From NCBI GenBank assembly GCA_027605045.1, contig JAQFWX010000040.1:124001-188000 (forward strand): a stretch of 64,000 bases of DNA, in the 5' to 3' direction. The position numbers and the translations under genes are program-made. The notes below the pieces were generated by a model. That model searched no databases, was not told where the DNA came from, and saw only the letters and a program-made list of their open reading frames with translations. Positions 1 through 11,409 of this stretch are shown piece after piece (the stretch's first letter is position 1; every line of letters begins with the position of its first letter). This DNA comes from Phallus indusiatus (taxonomy: Eukaryota > Basidiomycota > Agaricomycetes > Phallales > Phallaceae).

Positions 1-537
1 TTATTATGAACATATATTTCTATTATAATTTAGATGCATGGAAAAACCTTAATTTTAAGCATGAGAATACTCTTTGTAATATCAGAGTTTTCCTGGGAAA
101 ACCTTAATAATACAGGGATTTCTGGAAAATCTTGAGAAAACTCTAATGTCACAAATTGTGACCTTAAGATTTAATTATACAGAAACTCAATATTTTTCAC
201 TCCCTCAAAATTATAATAAAATTCTGCATTGACAAGTAATCATATCAACTTAAATATATAATTTTCCACCATGGTTAATAATAATATGTATTTTAGTTTT
301 TATACTGTCTGACTAAATAGAGAAAGTTATTCATAGTGTGATATAAGTAAAAATTATTACATAATTAAATTGAGATAATTATAGCAGTATACTGACGATT
401 TTGCAAGCCAGAATCCCTTAATCTGAGTATTAGTTATAATATAATTGTGCAATTTAGTAAATCATCAATAGTCTATGCCTCGAACTATAATTTTCTTAAG
501 ATCCTTTTTTTGGCTAAACCCTACAATGTCTCCAGTG
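1..537. mobile_element. CACTG-ended MITE, long family, copy 1 (cut by window start)
   Basis: AT-rich non-coding element matching the complete copies at 7874-8709 and 26939-27773. Only the right part is inside the window, ending in CTACAATGTCTCCAGTG at 537. No transposase is encoded. The CACTGG...CCAGTG ends and the 3-bp duplications of the sister copies suggest a non-autonomous CACTA-like (EnSpm/CMC) element; that assignment is inferred from ends and duplication length only. Confidence 0.85.
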
Positions 538-1343
538 ATATTTTTGTAATTAAATTTTTTAAAAAAATCAACCTTTTTTTTGGTTGACAATTCTGAGCTG
601 AAGACTTTGTATTTTCCAGAACAGATGAAAGGAAAAAAAAATTAAGGTATATAGCAGAGTCGAACCCAGAGCACATATCACAAAGGAACACACAAATCCC
701 ACTGATCCATCGAACCGAACAACAATCATCCATAATTTTTACATCATAAACGCTAAGAGCTTACACGAAATTAGTCTACGTGCCTCTCATTGGCTGGCCA
801 AAGCCGAATGAGCCGCGGCGGCAAATCCTGCCGTGTCTGTGCGTCAGTGGGTGCTGCTGACCAAGCTCGCTTGCTGAGCTTTTTTCAAGCTGCTGCTTAA
901 AAAGGAATATGCGCCGCGGAAGCATAACATAGCCAAGCGGCTACTATCTGACAGCGGCTACACTCGGCTAAAGCGTTTAGCTCCGGCTATTTCAGCCGTA
1001 GCATCAGCCGCTTAGCAAGATTTTGTGCAAGCTTTACTACCCCCGTGGGTTGTGACATGTGACAACCCGGGTCGGGTCACGGGTCAGTCGGGTCCATAAA
1101 AAATACCCACGGGTCGGGTACCCGAACCTGCGGGTAAAACCCGTGTTATGCCTTATCCCATGTGAAAACACCAAGTTCCCGAGGAGAAAGTGTAGAGCAT
1201 GTTAGCGACATGCTGAGACTAATTCCACCGCCGTCATGGCAGAGACTAACAGACGACGGTTTGAGTTGGAAAGCTGAGTAATCACCATTGGCCAATGGGG
1301 ATGCTGGGCAAAAAAAGGCCCATTTGGTCCCATTCAAACCTCC
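538..1343. other. Degenerate repeat stretch, no gene
   Basis: No credible gene. Positions about 800-1020 hold clustered AGCCG/CGGCT motifs resembling those at 29400-29540. Positions about 1040-1145 hold repeated GGGTCGGGT/CGGGTACCCG motifs resembling the interior of the hAT-like element at 10648-11383. These look like decayed ends of hAT-type non-autonomous elements, but no terminal repeats or target duplication could be fixed. Confidence 0.5.
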
Positions 1344-1738
1344 TGTCAGGGTACGCTACCGCGTCCCCTTACTTTCCTTATTTATTATCATCGGTATATG
1401 TTTATTTCTATTTCATTTACATTTCCCGTCCATTACTTCCATTTTCCGTTTCCTCGTTCTGCCTCTATTTCACTTTCTTTACTCGCGCGTCGCGCGCGTA
1501 CTCGGCGTGATGCCCGTGACATCACGTCGCTTAGGTTCGGTTCGGGCGCCTAGCACTTAGCTGTGTCAGGGCCGCACGCCGCGCTATCGTTTTTCATGTA
1601 TATAGTCGCTGTCCCTAGAGTGAGGGTCCCTAAGCTTGTTCTCTTAGGATCCCCTCCCTCTAGGTGAGTAGTTAGTGTTTTCCGCAATATATTATCTTAG
1701 GATCCCCTCCCTCTAGCCTGAGCTGAGTAGCCCTAACA
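1344..1738 (+). mobile_element. Solo LTR, family LTR-A (copy 1)
   Basis: A 395-bp unit from TGTCAGGGTACGCTACC to GAGTAGCCCTAACA, with TG..CA ends. It is flanked by a perfect 5-bp duplication CCTCC (1339-1343 and 1739-1743). A TATA-like ATGTATATAG is followed by an imperfect hairpin around CCTAGAG...CTCTAGG and two near-repeats of the segment containing GGATCCCCTCCCTCTAG. The short ORFs inside recur in every copy and are by-products of the repeat. Confidence 0.92.
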
Positions 1739-2050
1739 CCTCCCTGAAGACCAAATAAACCCTTAAAACTAGCCCAGCAACAGTGGCAACCCAATGTACG
1801 GAGAAAAAAAAACCTGTTTGATCCAAAAAAAAGTCCTACACCCGAGTTATATGCTGAAAAAAAAACCGATCAAAGCCGATTGATATATAAAAATGTCTCA
1901 CACCGGAGTTGTATGCTGGCCGTTTAGAGAAAAGGTCCCAAAATGTCGGATGAGAAGTGCCCAAAAGGTCTTAATATATAGTGTTGGATTTGATAGATTC
2001 AACGCATGATCACCTGCACCTCCTCCGTCACCAGTGGGTGAGTACAAAAT
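1739..2050. other. Spacer with short diverged direct repeat
   Basis: No gene. Around 1836-1858 and 1898-1919 the phrases CCTACACCCGAGTTATATGCTG and its variant with CACCGGAGTTGTATGCTG recur. A segment AGTGTTGGATTTGATA near 1980 recurs near 2593, on the other side of the Cdc48 fragment. Confidence 0.4.
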
Positions 2051-2590
<540 letters not shown>

Positions 2591-2599
2591 TTAGTGTTG

Positions 2600-3476
2600 G
2601 ATTTGATAAGTTCAAAGACGTACTAATATAATTGGCTCTCGATCTTCGTCAGAGGCCACGAATGTAATTGGCTCTCAATCTTCGGCAGACACACCCTCCA
2701 ATCAGACATTGCCATCTGTGACCATATCATGACATTGAACACTTCATACTTCTTTTCCGACCACTCACCTAATTCTTAACGAGCTCCCTTTTCTTCTGTC
2801 GGTGACTATGCAATGGGTGGCCCACGCACTAGCAATGATGAAGAACGACGCCAGTGTAATGTATTCTTAGCTGAACCCAATAGAAGTCTTCTATTAAAAA
2901 GAATAATTACAATTACTTGCTGCTGATCTTGTTTAGGGATTCTGTTTTACCACCAAAGGCCTGTTGTTGAAGGTTGAGACTTGATAATTCCACCAGTGAT
3001 CTGTAAATGTTAATTTTAAAATAGAGAGTGAGAGGGAAGACCAATTGATAAGTCTTCAGTAAAAGATATAGAGAAGAGGACAAGACTTTTTAGAGAAAAA
3101 GAAAATAAGGCCTAAAGGCTGATTGGCTGTTGAAAACCAATTTATTGATTTATCTGAGTACAGGAGTGATGAGACTCTACAGGAAAATAGGCCAGTCTTT
3201 ATAGACTTTTGCCTGAGAACAGATTGTACTAATATGGAAAGAGTCCATTAGAAATCAAGGGGAAATAGATAGGAACAGATAGAGGATAACAAAAATAGCA
3301 GATAACAGCCTGCAGGGTCAAGAATGCACATGGGTGATCTGGTGAGAACAGATAGGAGAAATAAATCTAATGAGAAATGAAGGATAAAGATTTAAGAGAA
3401 ATGAGTGGAGGAAAAACAGGAATAAACAAAGGAAAGGGGATTAATTAATAATAGAAAGGAGAGTAGTGTCAGGGTA
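2600..3476. other. Gene-free stretch
   Basis: No coding region, RNA gene or bounded repeat recognised. Two near-identical phrases containing AATTGGCTCTC(G/A)ATCTTCG(T/G) occur around 2632-2685. The rest is purine-rich low-complexity sequence (many GGAGA/GAAATA runs around 3000-3450). Confidence 0.4.
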
Positions 3477-3860
3477 CGCTACCGCCGTCTCTCATTTTCC
3501 TATTTATTATCATCGGCATCACTCTATTTCTATTCTATTTATCATTTCCGTATTTTACCTTCACCTTCCGTTTCCTTGTTCTGCCTCTATTTCACATTCT
3601 CTACTCGCGCGTGTCGCACGCTCGTACCCGGCGTGATGCCCATGACATCACATCGCTTAGGCTCGGCTTGGGCACTTGGCACTTAGCTGTGTCAGGGCCG
3701 CACGCCGCGTCGTCGTTTTATGTATATAGTAGCTGTACCTAGAGTGAGGGTCCCTAAGCTTGTTCTCTTAGGATCCCCTCCCTCTAGGTGAGTAGTATAG
3801 TTATTGCCCAATATAGTACTTAGGATCCCCTCCCTCTAGGTGAGCTGAGTAGCCCTAACA
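3477..3860 (+). mobile_element. Solo LTR, family LTR-A (copy 2)
   Basis: A 384-bp TG..CA unit (TGTCAGGGTACGCTACCGCC to AGCCCTAACA) with perfect 5-bp duplication AGTAG at 3472-3476 and 3861-3865. It has the same TATA-like site, hairpin and duplicated GGATCCCCTCCCTCTAGG segment as the other copies. Confidence 0.92.
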
Positions 3861-4060
3861 AGTAGTGAGACAAGAACTCAAAAAGAATAGCATATAATGA
3901 GCTAGAGGAGTCTTTATTGATTTTCCAATGTTTTTGGGTTAAGTGGCACAAGCCTTTTGAAGTGTTTTTGGTAGAGAGAGGTTGGTATGGAGCCAGGAAG
4001 GGAAGATACATGACAGCCAGCAGCATCTAGAGACCAAAAGAAGATCATATCGCTGGTGAG

Positions 4061-4440
4061 TGTTAGGGCTACTCAGCTCACACTAGAGGGAGGGGATCCT
4101 AAGTACTATATTGGGCAATAACTATGCTACTCACCTAGAGGGAGGGGATCCTAAGAGAACAAGCTTAGGGACCCTCACTCTAGGTACAGCTACTATATAT
4201 AAAACGACGACGCGGCCTGACACAGCAGTGCCAGGCGCCAGCCGGCCTAAGCGACGTGATGTCACGGGCATCACGCCGGGTACGAGCGCACAACGCGCGC
4301 GAGTAGAGAAAGTGAAACAGAGACAGAACAAGGAAACGGAGGGTGAAAGTAAAATATGGAAATGATAAATGAAATAGAAAAGAAGTGATGCCGATGATAA
4401 TAAATAAGAAAATGAGAGACGGCGGTAGCGTACCCTGACA
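4061..4440 (-). mobile_element. Solo LTR, family LTR-A (copy 3, reverse)
   Basis: A 380-bp unit in reverse orientation, from TGTTAGGGCTACTCAGC to GCGGTAGCGTACCCTGACA. It is flanked by perfect GTGAG duplications (4056-4060 and 4441-4445). It carries a small internal deletion in the AGCTAAGTGCC region relative to other copies. Confidence 0.92.
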
Positions 4441-4491
4441 GTGAGTACTTGATTACAATTGCCCATTAGAATGTAGTCTTGATGTGGGCTG

Positions 4492-4886
4492 TGTCAGGGT
4501 ACGCTACTGCCATCTCTCATTTTCCTATTTATTATCATCGGCATCATTTCGTTCCTATCTTATTTATCATTCCCGTATTTTACTTTCACTCTCCGTTTCC
4601 TTGCTCTGTCTCTATTTCACTTTCTCTACTCGCGTGCGTTGCGCGCTCGTACCCGGCATGATGCCCGTGACATCACGTCGCTTAGGTTCGGCTTGGGCGC
4701 CTGGCACTTAGCTGTGTCAGGGCCGCACGCCGCATCGTCGTTTTATGTATATAGCAGCTGTACCTAGAGTGAGGGTCCCTAAGCTTGTTCTCTTAGGATC
4801 CCCTCCCTCTAGGTGAGTAGTATAGTTATTGCCCAATATAGTACTTAGGATCCCCTCCCTCTAGTCTGAGCTGAGTAGCCCTAACA
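4492..4886 (+). mobile_element. Solo LTR, family LTR-A (copy 4, unmatched flanks)
   Basis: A complete 395-bp LTR-A sequence with TG..CA ends. The flanking 5-mers differ (GGCTG on the left, TTAAT on the right). It abuts a truncated LTR2 copy at 4887. The unmatched flanks suggest ectopic LTR-LTR recombination or a deletion next to the LTR after insertion. Confidence 0.85.
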
Positions 4887-5155
4887 TTAATAAGAGTCTA
4901 TAGTAGCCCAGACTCTAGGGTTTAATTCCCCATTACTGGGGAATTGTAGTGTAGCTTTGTGCGGCGTCACAGCGTGACATTAAGCGCCCGTCACACTTGT
5001 AGAGCGGTGTGACATAGTAGTTAGTTAACTTTTTACTACCCACTACACTGCATTGTATTCCCTATTAGCCTAGATTGAGCAATAGACAGGAATTCTGTGC
5101 ATTTGTGGGATTTTAATTATAGCAGGTATTATTAGCCTGCTATAAAACTGTTACA
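4887..5155 (+). mobile_element. Truncated LTR, family LTR2
   Basis: Homologous to the complete LTR2 at 9380-9680. It shares the segment with CGTCACAGCGTGACATTAAGCGCCCGTCACAC-type hairpins, then CCCTATTAGCCTA.ATTGAGCAATAGACAGG, and ends AAAACTGTTACA. The left end is lost at the junction with LTR-A copy 4. It contains perfect hairpins at 4924-4945 (stem AATTCCCC) and 5118-5144 (stem TATAGCAGG). Confidence 0.75.
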
Positions 5156-5168
5156 ATTCTATTCTACA

Positions 5169-6850
5169 GTGTTTGTACTAATCCATCAACAGGAGGTCAA
5201 AGGACTGGTGTCATTCACATTCGACACTTGGACCAGCCGGGCCAGTGACCCATACATTGCAGTCACCGCGCATTACATCTCTCACCCTCCCAATCAACCT
5301 ATGGATTGGTCTCTCGAAAACGCCGTCATTGGCTTTTCATTTATCTCAGGCAACCATGGTGGCGACAACTTGGCTAGGACAATTACACGTGCCATAGATC
5401 ACTTCGACTTAAGAAGCAAGGTGCATGGATAACCTTACACACTCCATCCATCCGAACTCATTCTCCTTCAGATAGGATGGTTCACGTCTGACAACGCTTC
5501 AGTCAATGATGCCGTGATGTCATCTCTAACCAAACCAAACATGGCTGCTGAAGATATTTTGGACTTTGATTGCCATGATCGACAGGTTCGGTAAGTATGT
5601 ATTGTATTATATGTACATATGGCTAAACTCTTTCGTCACTGCAGTTGTGCCACGCACATCCTGAATCTAGCAGCAAGAGCTTTCATCGAAGGCGTTGCCC
5701 CAACTCCTACAAGTACTGTCCAAAAGAAGCTTCGTGGTACCAAGTGCAAACATTCATTATATGACGAGGAGACTGACAAAGAAGAAGAACAGCTTATTAG
5801 AGATGAAGAAACTCCTTTTGGTGGAGTTGAAGAAGAACAAGCGGAGTCAGGAACCACCAATTTCGACGTCCATGACTTACTTGGAAAGGTTCTGGCTCTG
5901 ATCAAACAAGTACGTTCCTCCATCATACTACCTTGGTTCTATTAATGTCTAATCATTGTGTATCAGATTAAGGTGTCTCCGCAAGCACGTGCATTCTTCG
6001 AAGAGTGCTGTGAGAAGAAGACACTGAAGCCGCTTCAGCTTAAGAAATGGGTTCGGACTCGATGGTCATCAATGTATGACCTCCTTACTAGGCTTGTTGA
6101 CCTTCAAACAGTGAGTATAATCCCTTACTCATCTGTTGCGCTCTAACAATAGCATACACAGGCTGTGGATTTCTTTCTCTTACATGCAGATTGGTCTGGC
6201 AAAGTGCCAAAACTCACGGGCGGCCACACCTATGTCATGTTCGCAATCACACTGACAGAGTGGAGCAGTCTCAAACTTATCGCCAAGGTTCTCCAAGTAA
6301 GCAATTCTCCTACACCCGCTTTTTAAAAATCTGAGTTGACGTTTAGGATCCTGCTGAGGCCCAAAACACATTCTCCAGCGAGACCATTCCCACTGTATGG
6401 CACAACATACCCATCTTGGAGTATCTACAGACTAGGTGGGAGGCATATGCTGCACACCCTGATTATACCGATGTCCTGCCCGGGCTCGAGCGTGGACTAA
6501 AAATACTTCAAAAGTATTACAAGTTATCTGACAAAACATCGGTGAACCTTGTTTGTCATGGTGCGTATTCATTTACCTTTCAATGAACTTTACTGATCCA
6601 CAAGTAAAGTCCTGAATCCAAGTGTCAAAATGGGTTACATTAAGAAGAAGTGGGACGCGGCATGGATAACACAAGCCAAGCAAACCCTTGAGCACATTGT
6701 GAGTTTTTTGTTTAATGTTGTTCCGGACAAGTTGGCTTAGCAGAGTACTAGGTAGAGATGTATCAACAACAACAGATTCAGGCCACGCCAGTCGAAAAAA
6801 CACCAGGTAAGGGGAAAAAACTGGATAAGTGGTTTCTTACACAACTTATT
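5169..6850 (+). pseudogene. hAT transposase gene remnant (hAT-1), central part
   Basis: Exon-like blocks separated by short introns encode a hAT-superfamily (ZBED/RICESLEEPER-like) transposase. These include SFTFDTWTSRASDPYIAVTAH (5202-5270), GWFTSDNASVNDAVMSS, CATHILNLAARAFI, an acidic stretch EETDKEEEQLIRDEE, KKWVRTRWSSMYDLLTRL, AEAQNTFSSETIPTVWHNIP and KWDAAWITQAKQTLEHI. DTWTS, the TSDNASVND stretch and CATHILNL are typical of the RNase H-like core. The N-terminal zinc finger is absent and an LTR-A copy interrupts the gene at 6851. The catalytic function must be lost in this copy. Confidence 0.85.
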
Positions 6851-6985
6851 TGTCAGGGTACGCTACCGCGTCCCCTCATTTTTCCTCATTTATTATCATT
6901 GGTATATATTCCCCTCTACTTTATTTGTATTTCCCATATATTATCTCCACCCTCCGTTTGCTCCCTCTGTCTCTATTCCACTTCC

Positions 6986-7383
6986 CACTGGAGACATAGG
7001 AAAGTTTGCTTGACATGCAAACCATTAAGCAAACTCCAAGCAGAGACCCAGTTTGCTTGGAGTTTCCTACTATTTCAAACTTTGTACAAACTCTTAATTT
7101 GATCAGAGTTTACTTGTGTAAGTAAATTTTATACAATTTTTCTGACAAACCTTAATTAAATGTTAGGTGGATGTTATGCAGATGCTGAACAAGCAATCTG
7201 CTCAAGGTTTCCATACAATTTGCATCAAAATCTATTCATAGGATGCTTAGCCAAGCAAACTCTTATCAAACTCTTAGTTTTCACAAAGTTTGATTTGTCC
7301 AGAAAACTTTAGGCAAACTAGGTCTCTGCTTAGAGTTTGCTTAATGGTTTGTATGTCAAGCAAACTTTCCTATGTCTCCAGTG
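6986..7383. mobile_element. CACTG-ended MITE, short family (copy 1)
   Basis: A 398-bp element with inverted ends CACTGGAGACATAGGAAAG and its complement, and longer imperfect terminal inverted repeats rich in AGTTTGCTTG/CAAGCAAACT. The 3-bp duplication TCC is at 6983-6985 and 7384-7386; removal restores the LTR-A sequence. It has no coding capacity. It shares the first ~12 bp (CACTGGAGACAT) with the long family, so the same transposase may mobilise both. Confidence 0.9.
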
Positions 7384-7500
7384 TCCTCTACTTGCACGCG
7401 TCGCGCGCTCGTACCCGGCGTGACGCCATAGGCGTCACGTCGCTTATGTTCGGTTTGGGCATCTGGCACTTAGCTGTGTCAGGGCCGCACGCCGCGCTAT

Positions 7501-8736
7501 TGTCAGGGTACGCTACTGCCATCTCTCATTTTCCTTGATTATTACCATCGGCATCACTTCGTTTCTATTCCATTTATTATTTCCGTGTTTTACTTTTACT
7601 TTCCGTTTCCTTGTTCTGTCTCTATTTCACTTTCTCTACTCGCGCGCGCCGCGCGCTCGTACCCAGCGTGATGCCTGTGACATCACGTCGCTTAGGTTCG
7701 GCTTGGGCGCCTGGCACTTAGCTGTGCCAGGGCCACACGCCGCGTCGTCGTTTTATGTATATAGTAGCTGTACCTAGAGTGAGGGTCCCTAAGCTTGTTC
7801 TCTTAGGATCCCCTCCCTCTAGGTGAGTAGTTAGTATTTTCCCAATATATATCTCTTAGGATCCCCTCCCTCTCACTGGAGACATTGTAGGGTTTAGCCA
7901 AAAAAAGAATCCTAACAAAATTATGGTTCGAGGCATAGGCTATTGACAATTTACCAAATTGCAAAATCATACTATAACTAATACTCAGATCAAGGGATTC
8001 TGGCTTGCAAAATTGTCAGTATACTGCTATAATTATCTTAGTCAAATTATATAATAATTCTTCATCATATAAGCCTATAATTAATGTTTTCCATTCAGTA
8101 AAATAATGAATAGAATGAAACTTACATGATCATCATCTATATTGAAGAATGTTTTAAAAATCTTTTTTATATTTATTGTGAAAATATATTTCTATAATAA
8201 TTTAGATGCATGAAAAAACCTTAATTTTAAGCATGAGATTACACTGTATAATATCAGAGTTTTTCTAGGAAAACCTTAATAATACATGGATTTCTGAAAA
8301 TGTTGAGAAAACTCTAATGTCACATATTGTGACCTCAAGTTTTAATTACACAGAAACTCAGTATTTCTCACACCCTCAAAATTATGATAAAAAATTGTAT
8401 TGATAAGTAATTATATCAACTTCATTATATAATTTTCTGCTATGGTTAATAATAATATATGTTTTACTTTGTATATTGTTTGATTGAATAGAAAAAAGTT
8501 ATTGATAGTGTTATATAAGTAAAAATTCTTACATAATATCACTAAAATAAAAATAGCAACATACTGATGATTTTTCAAGTCAGAATCCCTTAATCTGAGT
8601 AATAGTTATAATATGATATTACAAATTAGTGAATTGTCATATGCCTATACCTCGAACCATAATTTTGTTAGGATCCTTTTTTTGGTCAAACCCTACAATG
8701 TCTCCAGTGTCTAGTCTGAGCTGAGTAGCCCTAACA
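7501..8736 (+). mobile_element. Solo LTR, family LTR-A (copy 6), nested in copy 5
   Basis: TGTCAGGGTACGCTACTGCC to AGCCCTAACA, with perfect 5-bp duplication GCTAT at 7496-7500 and 8737-8741. It holds a long CACTG MITE at 7874-8709; net length is about 397 bp. Confidence 0.92.
7874..8709. mobile_element. CACTG-ended MITE, long family (copy 2)
   Basis: An 836-bp AT-rich element with terminal inverted repeats of about 65 bp (CACTGGAGACATTGTAGGG...). The 3-bp duplication TCT is at 7871-7873 and 8710-8712. The empty site is visible in sister LTR-A copies (CCTCCCTCTAGTCTGAG), so the boundaries are exact. No ORF of note. Confidence 0.95.
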
Positions 8737-8892
8737 GCTATCGTTTTTCATGTATATAGTCGCTGTCCCTAGAGTGAGGGTCCCTAAGCTTGTTCTCTTA
8801 GGATCCCCTCCCTCTAGGTGAGTAGTTAGTTCCTCCCTCAATATATTTACTTAGGATCCCCTCCCTCTAGTGTGAGCTGAGTAGCCCTAACA

Positions 8893-9087
8893 ATAGCGCC
8901 ATTCAAATGAGTATCCAATGCTAGCCCGGATTGCCAGAGACTATCTGGCAATCCAAGGGTCAGCAGTTGCATCGGGATTCGGAGCGCTGCTTCTCTAGTG
9001 GTGGAATCACAGGAACCGACTGTCGGAATCGTCTGCACCCAGACACCTTCGAAGCCTTACAGATATTGAAGAATGCGTATGACACGC
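8893..9087 (+). pseudogene. hAT-1 transposase C-terminal dimerisation segment
   Basis: Encodes the hAT C-terminal dimerisation motif: MLARIARDYLAIQGSAVAS in one frame, then after a frameshift SERCFSSGGITGTDCRNRL and PDTFEALQILKNAY. It continues hAT-1 beyond the LTR-A insertion, with part of the protein missing. At about 9087 it fuses to the core of a second hAT gene. Confidence 0.8.
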
Positions 9088-10328
9088 TGATAGAAGCTTT
9101 GCAAGACAAGATTGAGAACTGGGGCGGGGCCCCTTGTCATGTGCACTGTTTCACACACGTACTTAATTTGGTTGTAAAGGTATGTAACTGGCTGATCATC
9201 ACTCTTATTATTGTGGTCAACGTTTTTATGATTGTTGTTCATAGGCTATATTATCTATTTTTACAGCTAAAAAGAAACACAATGCCACAGGATTGGAAGT
9301 ATACGAAGACGCTGAACTGCGTTCTATTCTTGAAGATATTGGTAATGAAGACGATGAAGAAGATGACCAGGCCCGACATTGTAACGGATTTGGGATATAG
9401 GAATGGGCCCCCCTGGGGCCCATTAAGGGCCTAGTGCCCATGCAGTGCCAAAGGCACTGCAGCTGCAGTAGTTGCGCGTCACAGCGTGACGCTTAAGCGC
9501 CCGTCACACCCTTACAGCGGTGTGACTAGTAGTTACATTAGTGAATCTTAATTTTACCACTACTACTGCATGTAATTCCCTATTAGCCTAATTGAGCAAT
9601 AGACAGGAATTCTGTGCACTTGTGGGAAAATAAGAAATTCCTTAATCAGACCCCCTGTGGTCTGATTTTAAACTGTTACAGACATGAGGATGAAGACGAT
9701 GGTCAAGTGGTGGCCGATGAAGCAGCAATTGAGGCTCTGGGTGAAGATGAAGACAAAGATTATGCTGATGAAGTTCGCCAAGGCCAAATAACTATTGAAA
9801 AGGTATGTACTGATATGCTAGCCTATCTTTCTATGATCTTACTATGATTTCTAGCTCAAAGGATTGGTGAAAGCCATCTTCCATTCTCCTACCATCCGTG
9901 AATCCTTAGAACAGGAATGTCGCCGATCTGAACCGCCCATTGATTACCACATCCTAGTGCGGCCAGTTGCCACCAGGTGGAACTCACTTACCATGACCAT
10001 TAAAAGTGCACTGAAGCTACGCTCGGTGTTGAATTCCTTGGTAGATCTTGCCGTCCACAATCGGGTTAAAAGTACCCGCCTTCACAGATTCTCGTTGGAT
10101 GAAGATGAATGGTGCATATTAGAAGAACTGCTACCGCTGCTGGATGTAAGTTTAGTTGGCTCTTACTTGCATTTGTTACTAACTATGTACCATTTAATAG
10201 CGGTTTATAGTCGTGACGGAAATTATCTCTCGCTCAGCGTACCTGTTAATCCACTTGGTTATTCCATACATCGACCAACTGACAGATGCCATGGAGAAGT
10301 GGTCAAAAAACCAATCACTGCACCCAGC
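9088..10328 (+). pseudogene. Second hAT transposase remnant (hAT-2)
   Basis: Blocks LIEALQDKIENW, APCHVHCFTHVLNLVVK, an acidic region (EDIGNEDDEEDDQA and DEDDGQVVADEAAIEALGED), KAIFHSPTIRESLEQECRR, ILVRPVATRWNSLTMTIKSA, EDEWCILEELLPLLD and HLVIPYIDQLTDAMEKW are typical of fungal hAT transposases. It is interrupted by an LTR2 solo LTR (9380-9680) and truncated at 10329 by another LTR. The N-terminus and C-terminal domain are absent. Confidence 0.82.
9380..9680 (+). mobile_element. Solo LTR, family LTR2, in hAT-2
   Basis: A 301-bp unit starting TGTAACGGATTTGGG and ending AAACTGTTACA, with perfect 5-bp duplication GACAT at 9375-9379 and 9681-9685. It is packed with perfect hairpins: 9402-9424 (AATGGGCCC), GCAGTGCC..GGCACTGC, GCGTCA..TGACGC, GTCACACC..GGTGTGAC and 9644-9667 (AATCAGACC). 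Its ends resemble those of the Gypsy element at 16646-26213 (TGTAAC...GTTACA), so it probably belongs to a related chromovirus. Confidence 0.92.
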
Positions 10329-10647
10329 TGTTAGGGCTACTCAGCTCACACTAGAGGGAGGGGATCCTAAGAGATATATATTGGGAAAGTACTAACTACT
10401 CACCTAGAGGGAGGGGATCCTAAGAGAACAAGCTTAGGGACCCTCACTCTAGGTACAGTTACTATATACACAAAACGACGACGCGGCGTGCGGCCCTGGC
10501 ACAGCTAAGTGCCAGGCACCCAAGCCAAATCTAAGCGACGTGATGTCACGGGCATCACGCCGGGTACGAGCGCGTGACACGCGCGAGTAGAGAAGGTGAA
10601 ATAGAGACAGAACAAGGAAACGGAAAGTAAAGGTATAACACGGAAAT

Positions 10648-11383
10648 TAAGGCTGTTCACGGGTATGGCTATACCCGGGTACCTGTGACAGGTACCCGTC
10701 ACAAAACCCGCGGGTTCGGGTACCCAAACCCACGGGTTTAATTTCGCTTAAAACCCGAGGGTGCAGGTATGGACTCCCTTAAAAATGCAAGGGTGCGGGT
10801 TTCAGTCTTGAATTTTTTGCAGGTACCCGCAGGTACCCGGGTTTTATTTTTGAACCAGAGGAGGCACTTGTGCAAATTTTTTATTTTGCTTCTAGAGAGC
10901 TTAATTTTGCTCCAAATCAAAAAAGGAAAAAAATGTACTAAATATTTTATTTTTTCCTACATTTTCGATTTTGGCTTACATAAGCACCCACTTAACAATA
11001 GATGCCCAAAGCAATTATCGAGGCATTTGTGCGAACTTTTTATTTTTGCTCTAGAAAGCTCAATTTTGCTCCAAATCCAAAATGGAAAAAAATGTATTAG
11101 ATAATTTTTTGATATCTACATTTTCAATTTTTGTTTACATAAGCGGGTGCTAGGTACTTACCCGCAGGTACCCGTGGGTACCTGCATATTTGAGTAGACC
11201 CTCGGGTAAACCCGGGTAAACACCCGGGTTTTGAGAGGTAAAACCCTAGGGTGCGGGTTTGGCTTTTAAAAGCACGGGTACCCGTGGGAAAAACCTGCGA
11301 GGGTGCGGGTCTGGGTCTGAGTAACCAAGGGTACCCGAAAACAGGTACCCAAACCCGCGGGTTGGCACCCGTGAACAGCCTTA
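10648..11383. mobile_element. Non-autonomous element with hAT-like ends and 8-bp duplication
   Basis: A 736-bp element with inverted ends TAAGGCTGTTCACGGGT and complement, flanked by the perfect 8-bp duplication ACGGAAAT (10640-10647 and 11384-11391). Duplication length and ends indicate a hAT-type MITE. Subterminal regions are filled with GGGTACCCG/CGGGTTTGGGT motifs. The middle carries two diverged ~150-bp tandem copies (from about 10862 and 11020), each containing GCTCCAAATC..AAA and ending TTACATAAGC. No transposase is present. Confidence 0.92.
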
Positions 11384-11409
11384 ACGGAAATGATAAATGA
11401 AATAGAAAT

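Larger units (their letters stand above)
6851..8892 (+). mobile_element. Solo LTR, family LTR-A (copy 5), carrying nested insertions
   Basis: LTR-A sequence starting TGTCAGGGTACGCTACCGCG at 6851 and ending AGCCCTAACA at 8892. It is split by a short CACTG MITE (6986-7383) and by a second LTR-A (7501-8736) that itself holds a long CACTG MITE. Removing the inserts and their duplications leaves about 400 bp. Flanks TTATT and ATAGC do not match. It interrupts hAT-1, and some transposase sequence is missing at the junction. Confidence 0.85.

Noticed and set aside
1288..1560. Open frames of 60-120 codons recurring in every LTR-A copy (peptides with YYHRHH and ARDITSLR)
   Set aside because: They appear on several frames and both orientations of a repeat, are interrupted differently in each copy, and follow from LTR conservation.
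3780..3850. Two direct repeats of the GGATCCCCTCCCTCTAGG segment as a CRISPR-like array
   Set aside because: Only two units, always within LTR-A; an internal LTR repeat in a eukaryote.
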